The translations under genes were made by a program, and so were the position numbers. Shown piece after piece: positions 19,148-29,044 of a stretch of 64,000 nt of DNA. Location: the NCBI RefSeq assembly GCF_000285575.1, contig NZ_HE611050.1, positions 372,465 through 436,464 of the forward strand. Reading direction: 5' to 3'. Position 1 is the first letter of the stretch, and every line of letters begins with the position of its first letter. The DNA is from Clostridium senegalense JC122 (GTDB lineage: Bacteria; Bacillota; Clostridia; Clostridiales; Clostridiaceae). Under the pieces are notes generated by a model, which worked only from the letters and a program-made list of their open reading frames with translations, ran no database searches and was not told where the DNA came from.

Positions 19148-20533
19148 TTATATCACCTCCTTAGCATCAAACTTTTTCATTGCATCTACAATAATCTCAA
19201 ATTTCATTGATCTAGATGCTTTTACAAGTAACACATCTTCAGCTTGAATATTATTTTTTAAAAAGTTTATAGCCTCTTCCTTAGAAGTAAATATTTTTAT
19301 ATTATTCCCAAATCCTTCTTCAAAAGCATTTGAATACTCACTTATCACTAATAACATATCTACATTATTATCTTTTGCATATTTAGCAACATCCATATGT
19401 GCTTTATATGATTCATCACCTAACTCTTTCATAGATCCCAAAACTGCTATTTTTCTTTTTCCATTTAAATTTTTAAGTACATCTATTGCAGCTTCCATTG
19501 AATCTGGACTAGCATTATAAGCATCATTAACTATTGTAAATTTATTGCATTTTTCAATATCTAGTCTCATAGATGTAGCTTCTAAATTTTCAAACCCTTT
19601 ATTTATATCACTGTATTTTACATTAAACTTTCTTGCTACAGCAATTGCAAGCAATGAATTTAACACATTGTGTTTTCCTAATACATTAATTTTAAATTTC
19701 TCATCAATTAAAGAATTATTTTCTAACACATTAAATTTTATATTTTCTTCACCTATAATTATGTTACAAGCTTTAAAATTATAATCACTTTCTATACCAA
19801 TTTTTTCAGTAATAAATTTATTAGAATTTACTGTTGATAATAAATCATTATCACCATTTACAATTAAAATATTATCTTTTTCAAAAAAATCTACTATCTC
19901 CATCTTTGCCTTTAAGATATTTTCTCTAGTTTTTAAATTTTCAATATGAGAAATTCCTATATTTGTTATAACTGCAACATCTGGCCTTGCTATTTTTGTT
20001 AATCTATGAATTTCATCTAAGTTGCTCATGCCAAGCTCTAAAACAGCTATATCATAAGAATTATCGATGTCAAATACCATAAGAGGCAGTCCTACTTCAT
20101 TGTTAAAATTTCCTTTAGTTTTAAAAACCTTATATTTTTCTGATAAAGCTGCTGCTACTAAATCTTTTGTAGAAGTTTTACCTGTAGATCCAGTTATTCC
20201 AACAACTTTTATATTTATTTTTTTTCTATAGTATTCTGCTAAATCTCTTAATGCTTTTCGTGTATCCTCTACTAAAATCACTGATGTATATTCTTTTATG
20301 TCTGCTTTTTTAAAATTTTCATTATGAACAATTAATAATCCAGCTCCATTTTCAGAGCACTGTTTTAAATAATTATGTCCATCAAAATTTTCTCCTTTTA
20401 AAGCAAAAAATATATTGCCCTTTTCTACTTTTCTACTATCTATGGATACAGACTTAAAATTTCCTATATTTCCATTTAAAATTAATTTACCATTAAGTGC
20501 ATTAACAATTTCATTAATTGATAAATATTCCAT
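19148..20533 (-). CDS. murF: UDP-MurNAc-tripeptide:D-Ala-D-Ala ligase
   Basis: Cytoplasmic ATP-dependent ligase adding D-Ala-D-Ala to complete the UDP-MurNAc-pentapeptide. The 461-residue protein has the N-terminal Mur domain ([16 protein letters not shown]), the ATP loop [23 protein letters not shown], and the C-terminal [11 protein letters not shown]. It starts 3 nt after the murE stop, with GGAG about 12 nt upstream. The order murE-murF-mraY is canonical. Confidence 0.96.
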   Translation of the reverse strand: MEYLSINEIVNALNGKLILNGNIGNFKSVSIDSRKVEKGNIFFALKGENFDGHNYLKQCSENGAGLLIVHNENFKKADIKEYTSVILVEDTRKALRDLAEYYRKKINIKVVGITGSTGKTSTKDLVAAALSEKYKVFKTKGNFNNEVGLPLMVFDIDNSYDIAVLELGMSNLDEIHRLTKIARPDVAVITNIGISHIENLKTRENILKAKMEIVDFFEKDNILIVNGDNDLLSTVNSNKFITEKIGIESDYNFKACNIIIGEENIKFNVLENNSLIDEKFKINVLGKHNVLNSLLAIAVARKFNVKYSDINKGFENLEATSMRLDIEKCNKFTIVNDAYNASPDSMEAAIDVLKNLNGKRKIAVLGSMKELGDESYKAHMDVAKYAKDNNVDMLLVISEYSNAFEEGFGNNIKIFTSKEEAINFLKNNIQAEDVLLVKASRSMKFEIIVDAMKKFDAKEVI

Positions 20534-20536
20534 GAC

Positions 20537-21982
20537 CTAATACAACTCCTTTATGATGTCTTCTATTACTTCTCTTTCGTCAAAATGAATTGTTTTATTC
20601 TTTAGTACTTGATAATCCTCATGACCTTTTCCTGCTATAACTATAATATCATTTTTCTTTGCCATTTTCATAGCTTCTTTTATAGCATCTCTTCTATTTT
20701 CTATAACAATATAGTTATCACTTTTTATACCACTTTTTACATCCTCAATTATTTTAAAAGGATCTTCTGTTCTTGGATTATCTGAAGTTATTATTGCTAT
20801 ATCACTTAATGTTGCGCCTATTTTCCCCATTATTGGTCGTTTTACGCTATCTCTATCTCCACCACATCCAAATACAGATATAAGTCTTCCTGTAGTAAAC
20901 TCTTTAACAGATTTTAGAATTTTTTCTAAACCATCAGGAGTATGTGCATAATCTATTATAACATCATAACCTAAATCATGATTCAATGTCACTATTTCAC
21001 ATCTACCAGGCACCATTATAGACTTTAGTCCTTCTTTTATGTTTTCTATAGTTGCACCTTCATTTAAAGCTGCAACTATACAACCTAGTGCATTATAAAC
21101 ATTATATTTTCCTGGTATACTAAGATTAATAATTTCAACTTTGTTATTATAATTTATTTTAAACTCTATACCTCTTGAATGAAGATTTAAATCATATGCC
21201 TTCAAATCGGACTCTTCATCAATAGAATAAGTTATAATTTTATTATTTGCTATATCTTTGATTTGTTTTCCATAACTATCATCTATATTAATTATTGACA
21301 TTTCACTTGCTAAAAACAATTTTAATTTTGCATTAAAGTAATTTTCAAAAGTTTTATGAAAATCTAAATGGTCTTGTGTTAAGTTTGTAAAAATACTTTC
21401 TTTAAATTTAACTCCATATACTCTATAAAGATCTAATGAGTGAGAAGATACTTCCATAACACAATGGGTAACCCCATTATCTACCATATTTTTAAATAAT
21501 TCTTGTAGTTCTAAACATTCTGGTGTTGTTCTTTCACTTTTCAATTTTTCATTTCCTATGTAATTTGCAATTGTGCCTATTAACCCTACTTTATGACCAC
21601 ACTTTTCTAATATAGATTTAATCATGAAAGTTGATGTAGTTTTACCATTAGTTCCTGTAATACCTATAATATTTAGTTTTTCACTTGGATTATCATAGTA
21701 ATTTCCAGCTGCTATTGCAAGAGTTTTTCTGCTATTTTCAACTAAAACAACAGTAACATCTTCACTAATTTCTATATTTCTTTGTACTATGATAACTTTT
21801 GCTCCCTTTTCTATAGCAGCTTTTATATAATCATGTCCATCAACAACAAAGCCTTCTATACAAAAAAAAGCATCTCCATTTTTTATTTTTCTAGAGTCAT
21901 ATTGAATAGCCTTTACATTAATATCACTATTTCCCTTTACTATTTTATACTCTATATTATTTAAAAGTTTAGATAGCCTCAT
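20537..21982 (-). CDS. murE: UDP-MurNAc-L-Ala-D-Glu:meso-diaminopimelate ligase
   Basis: Adds the third residue of the peptidoglycan stem peptide. The 481-residue protein has the ATP loop GTNGKTT at residues 110-116. The DNPR motif at 401-404 is the known determinant for meso-diaminopimelate rather than lysine, and AGKGHEDYQ lies near the end. This agrees with dapF in the same window. AAAGGAGTGG precedes the ATG. A T8 run in its coding strand (21858-21865) stays in frame, so long homopolymers are not always faulty in this sequence. Confidence 0.97.
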   Translation of the reverse strand: MRLSKLLNNIEYKIVKGNSDINVKAIQYDSRKIKNGDAFFCIEGFVVDGHDYIKAAIEKGAKVIIVQRNIEISEDVTVVLVENSRKTLAIAAGNYYDNPSEKLNIIGITGTNGKTTSTFMIKSILEKCGHKVGLIGTIANYIGNEKLKSERTTPECLELQELFKNMVDNGVTHCVMEVSSHSLDLYRVYGVKFKESIFTNLTQDHLDFHKTFENYFNAKLKLFLASEMSIINIDDSYGKQIKDIANNKIITYSIDEESDLKAYDLNLHSRGIEFKINYNNKVEIINLSIPGKYNVYNALGCIVAALNEGATIENIKEGLKSIMVPGRCEIVTLNHDLGYDVIIDYAHTPDGLEKILKSVKEFTTGRLISVFGCGGDRDSVKRPIMGKIGATLSDIAIITSDNPRTEDPFKIIEDVKSGIKSDNYIVIENRRDAIKEAMKMAKKNDIIVIAGKGHEDYQVLKNKTIHFDEREVIEDIIKELY

Positions 21983-22378
21983 ATTTCCACTCCTTTATAT
22001 AAACTTCTTATCTTTTTATTTTAATTACCCTAACTATAGATATACACTTTAAACTTTAATCTATTACTATTTTCATTTTATAAACTTAATTTTTTTCTAA
22101 AATAATTCATTCATAACTATTATGTAAATCAACCTTAATATAAAGTTTTTAACCTATATTTTACTTATACAAAAACTATTACATTTTTAATTGTTTATCT
22201 ATAACAAGGGAATAGGTAGCATACCTTATGCATGCTACCATATAAATTTATCAATATATATAGTTATACACCATATTTTAAATGTTATCAATAAAATTCC
22301 ATTACTTTATCCTAATCTAATTAACCTATACTTAATATAAATTACATAAAATTGTACATGCCTTATAAAATCACCATA
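21983..22378. other. Intergenic region between spoVD and murE
   Basis: About 400 nt of AT-rich DNA. The only structure I see is a stem-loop at 22215-22239 (GGTAGCAT with ATGCTACC, 9-nt loop) without a U-run on either strand. It may mark the end of the spoVD transcript or a leader of murE. No reading frame is supported. Confidence 0.5.
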
Positions 22379-24568
22379 TTAATCATCAAGTATTGATAAA
22401 TGTGCTGTTATTACTGTTCCTTTAGAAACTATTTGATTTTTAGCTATGCTTTGTTCTATTACAAGCCCCTCACCTTGAAATTCAACTTCTAGTCCTATTT
22501 CTTTTAATATATTTTCAGCTTTTTCAGGTGTTAAACCAGTAATATCTGGAACTAGAACTTTTTCATCATTTTCTTCTCCATTTCCTACATATACTAATAA
22601 TTCTGTTTCTTCTTTTACAGAAATGCCTGGTTTAGGATTTATATCAACTATAAATTCACCTTCACCTTCAACTCTATATTTTAACCCTAAATCTTTAAGA
22701 ATTTTGACGCCATCTTGTTTTTTCACGCCTCTAATTTCAGGGATACTTACATCCTTTAATTTCCCTTTATCGGAGTCTTCGCTATATTCAGGCTTAACCC
22801 CTAAATAATTAGCTATATCTGTAAATATCATTTTTCCTACGGGTGCTGCTATTTGTCCTGCATAATACATTGATGGATCCGGTTCATCTATTGATACAAA
22901 AACTGTAACCTTAGGGTTATCTGCTGGAAACATGCCAGCAAAAGAAGATACATACTTTCCTTGTCCATATACACCATTAACAACCTTTTGAGCTGTACCT
23001 GTCTTTCCACCTATTTTATATCCTTCTATATAACATTTAGAACCTCCACCAGATGAAATTGTTGCTTCTAAATTATCCCTCATCTGTTTCATAGTTTCTT
23101 CTTTAAAATTTCCTTCTATAATTTTAGGTTCATAAGTGCTATCAATAACCTTTTCCCCACTTGGTTCATAATGAATTATTTCTTTCATAACATGTGGAGT
23201 AATAAGTTTTCCTCCATTTGCTATAGAATTAAATGCTTGCATATATTGCATTATAGATAAAGTATTACTTTGTCCAAATGATATAGTAGCAAGATCTACT
23301 GTTGTAATTTTATCCACAGGTTTTATTATACCAGAGGCTTCTCCTGGTAAGTCTACACCAGTTTTTTTACCAAAACCAAACTTTTCAATATATTGAGAAA
23401 GGTTTTCCTTTCCCATCCTCTCTGCTAAAGTCATAAAACCAACGTTACATGAATTCTTTATTATTTCTTGAAAAGTTAAAGTCCCATGTCCTATCCTTTT
23501 CCAGCAATGTATATTTCTTCCTCCAACAGTCATACCACCGCTACATACAAAGCTATCATTTTCTTTAACATTGCCAGTTTCTATAGCTGCTGTAGCTGTA
23601 ACAACTTTAAAAATAGATCCTGGCTCAAATGTATCACTTATACATCTATTTCTCCAAACCTTTTGAGTTTCATCATTGCTAAGACCTTCTTGCCAAGGAG
23701 AATTAGGGTTATAATCTGGCTTATTAGTCATTGCTAATATTTCCCCATTATTAGGATCCATAATTACAACTGATACTGCTTTTGCACTATTATCTTCTAA
23801 AGCTTGAGAAGCAGCCTTATCTGCAAAAAATTGCATATTTTCATCTAAAGTTAACACTACATCTTTTCCATCAACAGGTTTAGTATAATTAGATATACTA
23901 TTTGAAATACTCTCATCTTTAGTATCTAGCTCATCAATTTTAATTCCAGGAACCCCTGACAAATACTTGTTGTAATATAACTCTACACCAGTTAATCCAT
24001 CACCATCTGAATTTGTATGCCCTAGTACATGGGATGCAAAATTATTATTAGGATAATATCGTTTTGTATCTGGGGTTATGACAAAACCTATTATATCTTT
24101 TTTTTGTTGATATGCATTAATTTTATCTACAGCTTCTTTTTCAACTCTCCTTTTTAATATAGCGCTTCCCATTAATTTCCCATTAGGCAACCTTTTAGTC
24201 ATTATTTTTAAAGCTTTTTTAGGTTCCATATCTAATATTTCAGCTACATCTGGTGCAATATCTTCCATAGTTAATTTTTTACTTTCCAAAGAATCTCTAA
24301 GAGCATTAAGGTCTAAATCTACTCTATATACATTGGCACTTACCGCAAGCTCATTTTCATCTCTGTCTAATATTCTTCCACGCTTAGCACTTACTCTTAC
24401 ATCACTTGTCCATTGAACTATTGCTCTATCTTTATAATCATCGCCTTTTACAATCATTATGTAACTAAGCCTAATAATCAAAGTAATAAATATTACAAAT
24501 GCTAAACTAATTAACCCTATTACTCTTTTCTTTATTTTTATTTTATCTCTTAACTCTGATTTAGCCAC
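22379..24568 (-). CDS. spoVD: Sporulation penicillin-binding protein SpoVD with two PASTA domains
   Basis: Class B PBP (transpeptidase) needed for spore cortex synthesis, partner of SpoVE. The 729-residue protein has an N-terminal membrane anchor (residues 14-38) and a dimerisation domain with AKRGRILDRD. The transpeptidase domain carries SIFK (318-321), SCN (373-375) and KTG (522-524). Two C-terminal PASTA domains cover about residues 610-729. The start is probably GTG 24568, 7 nt after a GGGGG site at 24576-24580. An ATG at 24574, two codons earlier, is only 1 nt from that site. PASTA domains distinguish it from most PBP2B relatives but do not prove a spore-only role. This cluster has no second class B PBP, so it may also serve division. 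Confidence 0.93.
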   Translation of the reverse strand: MAKSELRDKIKIKKRVIGLISLAFVIFITLIIRLSYIMIVKGDDYKDRAIVQWTSDVRVSAKRGRILDRDENELAVSANVYRVDLDLNALRDSLESKKLTMEDIAPDVAEILDMEPKKALKIMTKRLPNGKLMGSAILKRRVEKEAVDKINAYQQKKDIIGFVITPDTKRYYPNNNFASHVLGHTNSDGDGLTGVELYYNKYLSGVPGIKIDELDTKDESISNSISNYTKPVDGKDVVLTLDENMQFFADKAASQALEDNSAKAVSVVIMDPNNGEILAMTNKPDYNPNSPWQEGLSNDETQKVWRNRCISDTFEPGSIFKVVTATAAIETGNVKENDSFVCSGGMTVGGRNIHCWKRIGHGTLTFQEIIKNSCNVGFMTLAERMGKENLSQYIEKFGFGKKTGVDLPGEASGIIKPVDKITTVDLATISFGQSNTLSIMQYMQAFNSIANGGKLITPHVMKEIIHYEPSGEKVIDSTYEPKIIEGNFKEETMKQMRDNLEATISSGGGSKCYIEGYKIGGKTGTAQKVVNGVYGQGKYVSSFAGMFPADNPKVTVFVSIDEPDPSMYYAGQIAAPVGKMIFTDIANYLGVKPEYSEDSDKGKLKDVSIPEIRGVKKQDGVKILKDLGLKYRVEGEGEFIVDINPKPGISVKEETELLVYVGNGEENDEKVLVPDITGLTPEKAENILKEIGLEVEFQGEGLVIEQSIAKNQIVSKGTVITAHLSILDD

Positions 24569-24945
24569 ACACATTCCCCCAAAACATTACTTTTGCTAAA
24601 ACATTTTTAATTTAAAACTTTTCACCAAAAGTACTCTTGGATATTAAGTGTATTTTGTTTGTATATTATTGAATATTTGTAAATATTTTACATTAAAAAC
24701 TAAAACATAGCCTTATATAACTTTTAAACATTAATACACCTAATATAAAAATTTAATGTAATAAGCATTTATTACATTAAATTTTCTATACCAATTTTAT
24801 TTTTAGCTTATTAATCAAAGTTACAACTGAATATAGAAATTTTCCCTCTCATAAATTAACAATTTAAAATTATGTTAAAAATTTTTATTATATAATCTAC
24901 ATTCTTTTCACCTAAATATAACAAGTAACTTTATAGTAAAAAGTC
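24569..24945. other. Intergenic region between ftsL-like gene and spoVD
   Basis: About 370 nt, AT-rich, with no reading frame of note. It contains the perfect stem-loop described at 24748-24785 and presumably the spoVD promoter downstream of it. Confidence 0.5.
24748..24785 (-). terminator. Perfect 17-bp stem-loop, likely terminator after the ftsL-like gene
   Basis: AAAATTTAATGTAATAA pairs perfectly with its complement around a GCAT loop and ends in T4. It lies about 160 nt downstream of the ftsL-like stop codon and upstream of spoVD, separating two transcripts. Confidence 0.65.
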
Positions 24946-25437
24946 TTAAAATAATAATTTCTTAAGTTTTTCAAAAATTTTTTTTGTAGAAGAATCGGAT
25001 AAATCTTTATTAGCATTATCATTTTTAGTTGAGACTTCTTTAGATTCTAAATCCATATATAGTGCTTTAGATGCTTCTGGTTTTTTCATATCTAATTTAT
25101 TTACAGCAACATCTTCTATATAAGCCAAATTATTAAATTTAATAAGTTGTACCTTTATTGATTCGTTATCAGCTTTTAATTTAGAAATCTCGTCTTTTTT
25201 ATCGTTTATTTGTATTTGTGTATTATATATTGTTGAATATCTGGACAAAATAAACACTCCTACTACAAATGAGCATGCTACATTTCTTATAAATCCAAGT
25301 CTTTTTCTTATAATCTTTTGCTTGTCTACTTTTACCCCAGTTCTTTTTTGTTTCTCAACTTTTTTACGTTCTACGGCAACAGTTGTTTTTAATGCATTGC
25401 TTCCATTTACAATTGTTTTGTCCTTTTCTACTACCAT
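24946..25437 (-). CDS. ftsL: FtsL-like division protein (septum-formation initiator type)
   Basis: A 163-residue single-pass membrane protein. It has a basic cytoplasmic N-terminus, one transmembrane segment (about residues 50-67) and an extracytoplasmic leucine-zipper-like coiled coil (about 75-115, IQINDKKDEISKLKADNESI). A variable, Ser/Lys-rich tail follows. FtsL is weakly conserved, so the call rests on architecture and on the position between rsmH and the class B PBP gene, as in most Gram-positive division clusters. A GGGGGG site lies before the ATG, 27 nt after the rsmH stop. Confidence 0.8.
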   Translation of the reverse strand: MVVEKDKTIVNGSNALKTTVAVERKKVEKQKRTGVKVDKQKIIRKRLGFIRNVACSFVVGVFILSRYSTIYNTQIQINDKKDEISKLKADNESIKVQLIKFNNLAYIEDVAVNKLDMKKPEASKALYMDLESKEVSTKNDNANKDLSDSSTKKIFEKLKKLLF

Positions 25438-25464
25438 TTTACTCCCCCCACACTAATTTTAGAA

Positions 25465-26388
25465 CTAAATTTTTCTAGCTACTCTTAATTTAGAACTTCT
25501 ACTTCTAGAGTTGTTTTCTTGTTCTTCTTTTGATGGCTCAATTGGTTTTCTACTTACTAAATCTACTATTGGTTTTTTATTACATACACAAAATGGTAAC
25601 TCTTTAGGGCAATTACATGGATCATTTAATTCTTTAAATTTGTTTTTAACTATTCTATCCTCTAAAGAATGGAAAGTTATTATAGCAATTCTACCATCAC
25701 TATTTAAAGCCTCCACGGAATCTTCTATCGCTTTATTAAGTATCATAAGTTCTTTATTAACTTCAATTCTTATTGCCTGAAAAGTTCTCTTAGCTGGATG
25801 TCCTCCATCTTTTTTAAATTTACCTGGAATTGCAGCCATTACAATATCAGCAAGTTGTAATGTTGTTTCAATAGGTCTTCTATTTACAATAAAATTTGAA
25901 ATTCTCTTTGCAAATCTTTCTTCTCCAAAACTTTTTATTACATCTGCAAGTTCCTCTTCACTATAATCATTAACTACATTGTATGCAGATAATGAATTTT
26001 CTCTGTCCATTCTCATATCTAAAGGTGCATCTTTCATATAACTAAAACCTCTATCAGCATTATCTAACTGGTATGAAGATACGCCTAAGTCCATAAGTAT
26101 ACCATCTACTTTTTCTATGTTAAGTTTCTCTAAAATTTCTTTTATATTGTAAAAATTATTATGAACAAATGTTGTATTTTTGTATTCCTTTAATCTTTCA
26201 TTTGCTGCCTTTAAAGCATCTTTGTCTTGGTCAATACCTATCAACCTACCTTTTTCAGATAATTTTTTTAATATTTCACTTGAATGACCTCCACCGCCTA
26301 AAGTACAGTCTACATATATTCCATCTTCTTTAATATTAAGTGCTTCTATACATTCATCTAGTAACACTGATACATGTTTAAAATCCAT
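25465..26388 (-). CDS. rsmH: 16S rRNA N4-methylcytidine 1402 methyltransferase
   Basis: Methylates N4 of C1402 in 16S rRNA, tuning the P site. The 307-residue protein begins [13 protein letters not shown] and has the SAM motif [11 protein letters not shown]. It also has [22 protein letters not shown] and the C-terminal [18 protein letters not shown] precedes the ATG. It is the first gene of the division cluster here; mraZ, its usual upstream neighbour, is not present. Confidence 0.97.
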   Translation of the reverse strand: MDFKHVSVLLDECIEALNIKEDGIYVDCTLGGGGHSSEILKKLSEKGRLIGIDQDKDALKAANERLKEYKNTTFVHNNFYNIKEILEKLNIEKVDGILMDLGVSSYQLDNADRGFSYMKDAPLDMRMDRENSLSAYNVVNDYSEEELADVIKSFGEERFAKRISNFIVNRRPIETTLQLADIVMAAIPGKFKKDGGHPAKRTFQAIRIEVNKELMILNKAIEDSVEALNSDGRIAIITFHSLEDRIVKNKFKELNDPCNCPKELPFCVCNKKPIVDLVSRKPIEPSKEEQENNSRSRSSKLRVARKI

Positions 26389-27007
26389 TGCTATATCTCC
26401 TTAAATGTTAGTTCTTTATTATCTTATATAATAATATAATAATACAATAAAAACTATAAAAGATTTATAATTAAAAAATTTTTAAAATTAATTATTTACT
26501 TATCTATTTTTAGTTTTAATATGAATTTATCCTTTAAAATATTTGCTTAAATAATTATAAAATTATTTGAAGTTTATATAATAATTCTATATTCATCAAT
26601 AAAAACAAATTTTTATATAAATAAATTTTAAATTGTTTTATTTCATTAAATACATAGGATTATAAATTAATTTCAAATTTTAAAACTTTGTACTATATAG
26701 TAGTTAGATACTTGTTTTTAAAATATCTCTATATAATATAATACTACATATGTATTTAAAATTTAAACTTTATTAAATATTTATATCATAAAATATTCTA
26801 TCACTATATTAAAATACCTTTAAAAATATTCTAGTTTTTTTCTTGTTTTTTCCTTTATATATATATATATTTCGTATATTTTTTGTCGAAATATAGTATT
26901 CTTTTTATTAAGTACTTATTTTTCTATAAATATCTTTTTAATTTTACATTTTTTTATTTATTATATGTATTAAAATTTTATTTATTATTTAGATTATAGT
27001 TTTAAAT
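26389..27007. other. AT-rich intergenic region upstream of rsmH
   Basis: About 620 nt without a supported gene, including a (TA)7-8 tract at 26856-26870. The rsmH cluster promoter must be in or near it. I looked for an mraZ remnant in all frames and found none. Confidence 0.5.
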
Positions 27008-27089
27008 ACTTAGAATTCAATGACACATTTTTTCATAAAGATACATTTAAATTATTGAATAAATCTAAATGTAAGGTTGTTTTCCTATA
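27008..27089 (+). repeat. Structured repeat, truncated copy F (right half)
   Basis: Matches the 3' half of the 159-nt element, from the ACTTAGAATTCAA segment through TTGAATAAAT to the terminal CCTATA. The left half, with P2 and P3, is missing. It ends 2 nt before the stop of the small membrane protein gene on the other strand. Confidence 0.7.
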
Positions 27090-27090
27090 A

Positions 27091-27309
27091 TTATTTATCT
27101 TTCAATTTATTAATATCACATTTTATTTCCTCTAGCTTGTCAAAAATAATATATGTACACATAATTATTATTCCCCCTATAATCACTAAGCATAAAATTA
27201 CAAATTCTTCATGTACAGGAAAACTTCCCATCCAAAATAATTTAGCTGTCACAATAAAAAATGACAACGTAATAATTTCACCTAAAACTAAATGTTTAAT
27301 TTTTCTCAT
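27091..27309 (-). CDS. Small two-helix membrane protein, unknown function
   Basis: A 72-residue protein with two hydrophobic segments (about residues 7-28 and 34-56) and a charged helical C-terminus ending KCDINKLKDK. I do not recognise the family. AAGGGGA lies 8 nt before the ATG, which supports translation. The gene stands alone between rsmH and ychF. Half-copies of the 159-nt repeat, in opposite orientations, flank it (27008-27089 and 27559-27616), which could mean it moved or was trapped with them. Confidence 0.55.
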   Translation of the reverse strand: MRKIKHLVLGEIITLSFFIVTAKLFWMGSFPVHEEFVILCLVIIGGIIIMCTYIIFDKLEEIKCDINKLKDK

Positions 27310-27704
27310 TAACGTAATCCCCTTACCTCTAATATTATTTTAATTTACACTTTTGTATCCTATATTTATTTCTAATTATTATGTATAAACTCCTTTTTAT
27401 TTTGTTTTTTCTTATTATAATAAGCTCAACATTAAAAGACTTATGGAAATTACAAGTTTTCTTGAAATTAAATTTGTTCTAGAGTATAATTTTAAAAGAG
27501 TTTTATAGTTTATATTTAGACATTACTATAGTAATATAGATTAAATCTTTAATATTATTATAGTAAAACAAGCTCTAATTTAAATTTATTCATGAAATTT
27601 TTGTTATGAATTCAAGAAAAAAATAATTTTAAAACTATATGATAAGAGCAAATATAAATTTTTATAATTTGAATATTTTTTTATGGAAAGGAACGAATTT
27701 ACAT
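27310..27704. other. Intergenic region upstream of ychF
   Basis: About 395 nt. It holds a near-perfect inverted repeat (27524-27537 with 27552-27565, TACTATAGTAATAT against ATATTATTATAGTA) and a truncated repeat copy (27559-27616). Nothing else is supported; the ychF promoter is not obvious. Confidence 0.5.
27559..27616 (-). repeat. Structured repeat, truncated copy G (right end, reverse orientation)
   Basis: On the minus strand it reads the GAATTCA segment, then TGAATAAATTTAAATT, AGAGCTTGTTTT and a degenerate end ACTATA. This matches the last part of the 159-nt element. The outer hairpins are missing. Its end overlaps the inverted repeat at 27524-27565. Confidence 0.6.
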
Positions 27705-28802
27705 ATGAAACTAGGAATAGTAGGATTACCTAATGTAGGAAAGAGTACTCTTTTCAATGCTATAACTAAAGCTGGAGCAGAATCTGCTAACTACCCATTT
27801 TGTACTATTGAACCAAACGTAGGAGTTGTTAGTGTACCAGATAAAAGACTAGATGTCCTTGAGAAAATGTATAATACAAAAAGAAAAGTTCATACTGCAA
27901 TAGAATTTTATGATATAGCTGGTCTTGTTAGAGGTGCTAGTAAAGGTGAAGGACTTGGAAATAAGTTTTTATCTCATATAAGAGAGGTTGCATCTATAGT
28001 ACATGTTGTAAGATGCTTTGAAGATGAAAACATAGTGCATGTTGATGGATCTGTTGATCCAATTAGAGATATTGAAACTATAAGCTTAGAATTAATTTTT
28101 TCTGACTTAGAAGTTTTAGATAGAAGAATGGAAAAATCTCTAAAACTAGTTAGATCTGGGGATAAAACAGCAAAAGCTGAATATGAATTAATGGAAAGAA
28201 TAAAAAAACACTTAGAAGCCAATAAACCTGTAAGAACTCTTGAGGTTACAGAAGACGAAGATGCATTTGTAAAAGGATTATTCTTAATAACTTCAAAACC
28301 AGTTTTATACGCTTGCAATATAAGTGAAGATGATTTAATGAACGGAAATCTTGAAAATGACTTAGTAAAAAGAGTTAAAGAGTATGCTAGCAATGAAAAT
28401 TCTGAAGCTATGGTTATTTGTGCAAGATTAGAAGAGGAACTTTCAACTCTTGATGAAGAAGAAAAGCTTTCAATGCTTGAAGAATATGGTCTTGAAGAAT
28501 CAGGTCTTGATAAATTAATAGGAGCTAGCTATAAATTATTAGGACTTATTAGCTATTTAACTGCAGGTGTTCAAGAAGTTAGAGCTTGGACTATTAAAAA
28601 CGGAACTAAAGCACCTGCTGCTGCCGGTAAAATCCATAGCGATATTGAAAGAGGTTTTATCAGAGCTGAGGTAGTTTCTTATGATAAATTAGTTGAGTGT
28701 GGTTCTGAAGCTTCAGCTAAAGAAAATGGTCATTTTAGACTTGAAGGAAAAGAATATGTAATGCAAGATGGAGACGTTGTTAACTTTAGATTTAATGTTT
28801 AG
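27705..28802 (+). CDS. ychF: Redox-regulated/ribosome-binding ATPase-GTPase YchF
   Basis: Obg-family P-loop protein that binds ribosomes and hydrolyses ATP in preference to GTP. The 365-residue protein begins MKLGIVGLPNVGKST (P-loop residues 7-14), has DIAGLVRGASKGEGLGNKFL as switch region, and ends in a TGS domain (GHFRLEGKEYVMQDGDVV). The reading frame is open upstream to 27639, but only the ATG at 27705 gives the conserved N-terminus, with AAAGGA 12 nt before it. Monocistronic, closed by a strong terminator. Confidence 0.96.
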   Translation: MKLGIVGLPNVGKSTLFNAITKAGAESANYPFCTIEPNVGVVSVPDKRLDVLEKMYNTKRKVHTAIEFYDIAGLVRGASKGEGLGNKFLSHIREVASIVHVVRCFEDENIVHVDGSVDPIRDIETISLELIFSDLEVLDRRMEKSLKLVRSGDKTAKAEYELMERIKKHLEANKPVRTLEVTEDEDAFVKGLFLITSKPVLYACNISEDDLMNGNLENDLVKRVKEYASNENSEAMVICARLEEELSTLDEEEKLSMLEEYGLEESGLDKLIGASYKLLGLISYLTAGVQEVRAWTIKNGTKAPAAAGKIHSDIERGFIRAEVVSYDKLVECGSEASAKENGHFRLEGKEYVMQDGDVVNFRFNV

Positions 28803-28827
28803 CATAATTAAAAAGCATACAACTAAT

Positions 28828-28863
28828 AAAAACACAACAAAAATTAATTTTTGTTGTGTTTTT
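28828..28863. terminator. Bidirectional intrinsic terminator
   Basis: AAAAACACAACAAAAATT is followed directly by its reverse complement, a perfect 36-nt palindrome flanked by A and T runs. It serves ychF on the plus strand and the lonC-like transcript on the minus strand. Confidence 0.9.
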
Positions 28864-28867
28864 ATTT

Positions 28868-29044
28868 CTATTTGTTTAATAATTTTCTTGCTATATTTAA
28901 ATTTTTTATTTTCCATAAATTAAAATTATATTTCTTGTTCCTTTGTAAATCTTTAACTATTATTTTAGGTTTTCTCCCTAAATAAGTTTTTATTTTAAAA
29001 TTATTTAACCTTACTGTAATATCAGGGTTCTTATTTTTTTTCAT
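28868..29044 (-). CDS. Possible 58-residue basic protein overlapping the lonC-like gene end
   Basis: The frame starts ATG at 29044, overlapping the last codons of the lonC-like gene, and stops just before the terminator. The product is strongly basic (contains YLGRKPKIIVKDLQRNKKYN) and I recognise no family. AAGGAG lies 13 nt upstream, longer than ideal. Alternatively the frame is a C-terminal extension of the protease, since loss of one A from the A8 run at 29034-29041 would fuse them. The reading frame fills the space to the terminator exactly, which argues that it is not random. Confidence 0.4.
   Translation of the reverse strand: MKKNKNPDITVRLNNFKIKTYLGRKPKIIVKDLQRNKKYNFNLWKIKNLNIARKLLNK

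Noticed and set aside
22215-22239. Stem-loop between murE and spoVD as an intrinsic terminator
   Set aside because: The stem is good but no U-run follows on either strand, so I mention it only in the intergenic entry.
26856-26870. (TA)n tract as a possible functional repeat
   Set aside because: A short simple repeat in very AT-rich DNA; nothing ties it to a function.
28713-28916. 67-codon minus-strand frame over the ychF end
   Set aside because: It crosses the ychF/lonC-like terminator palindrome and overlaps ychF coding sequence on the other strand; no ribosome site.
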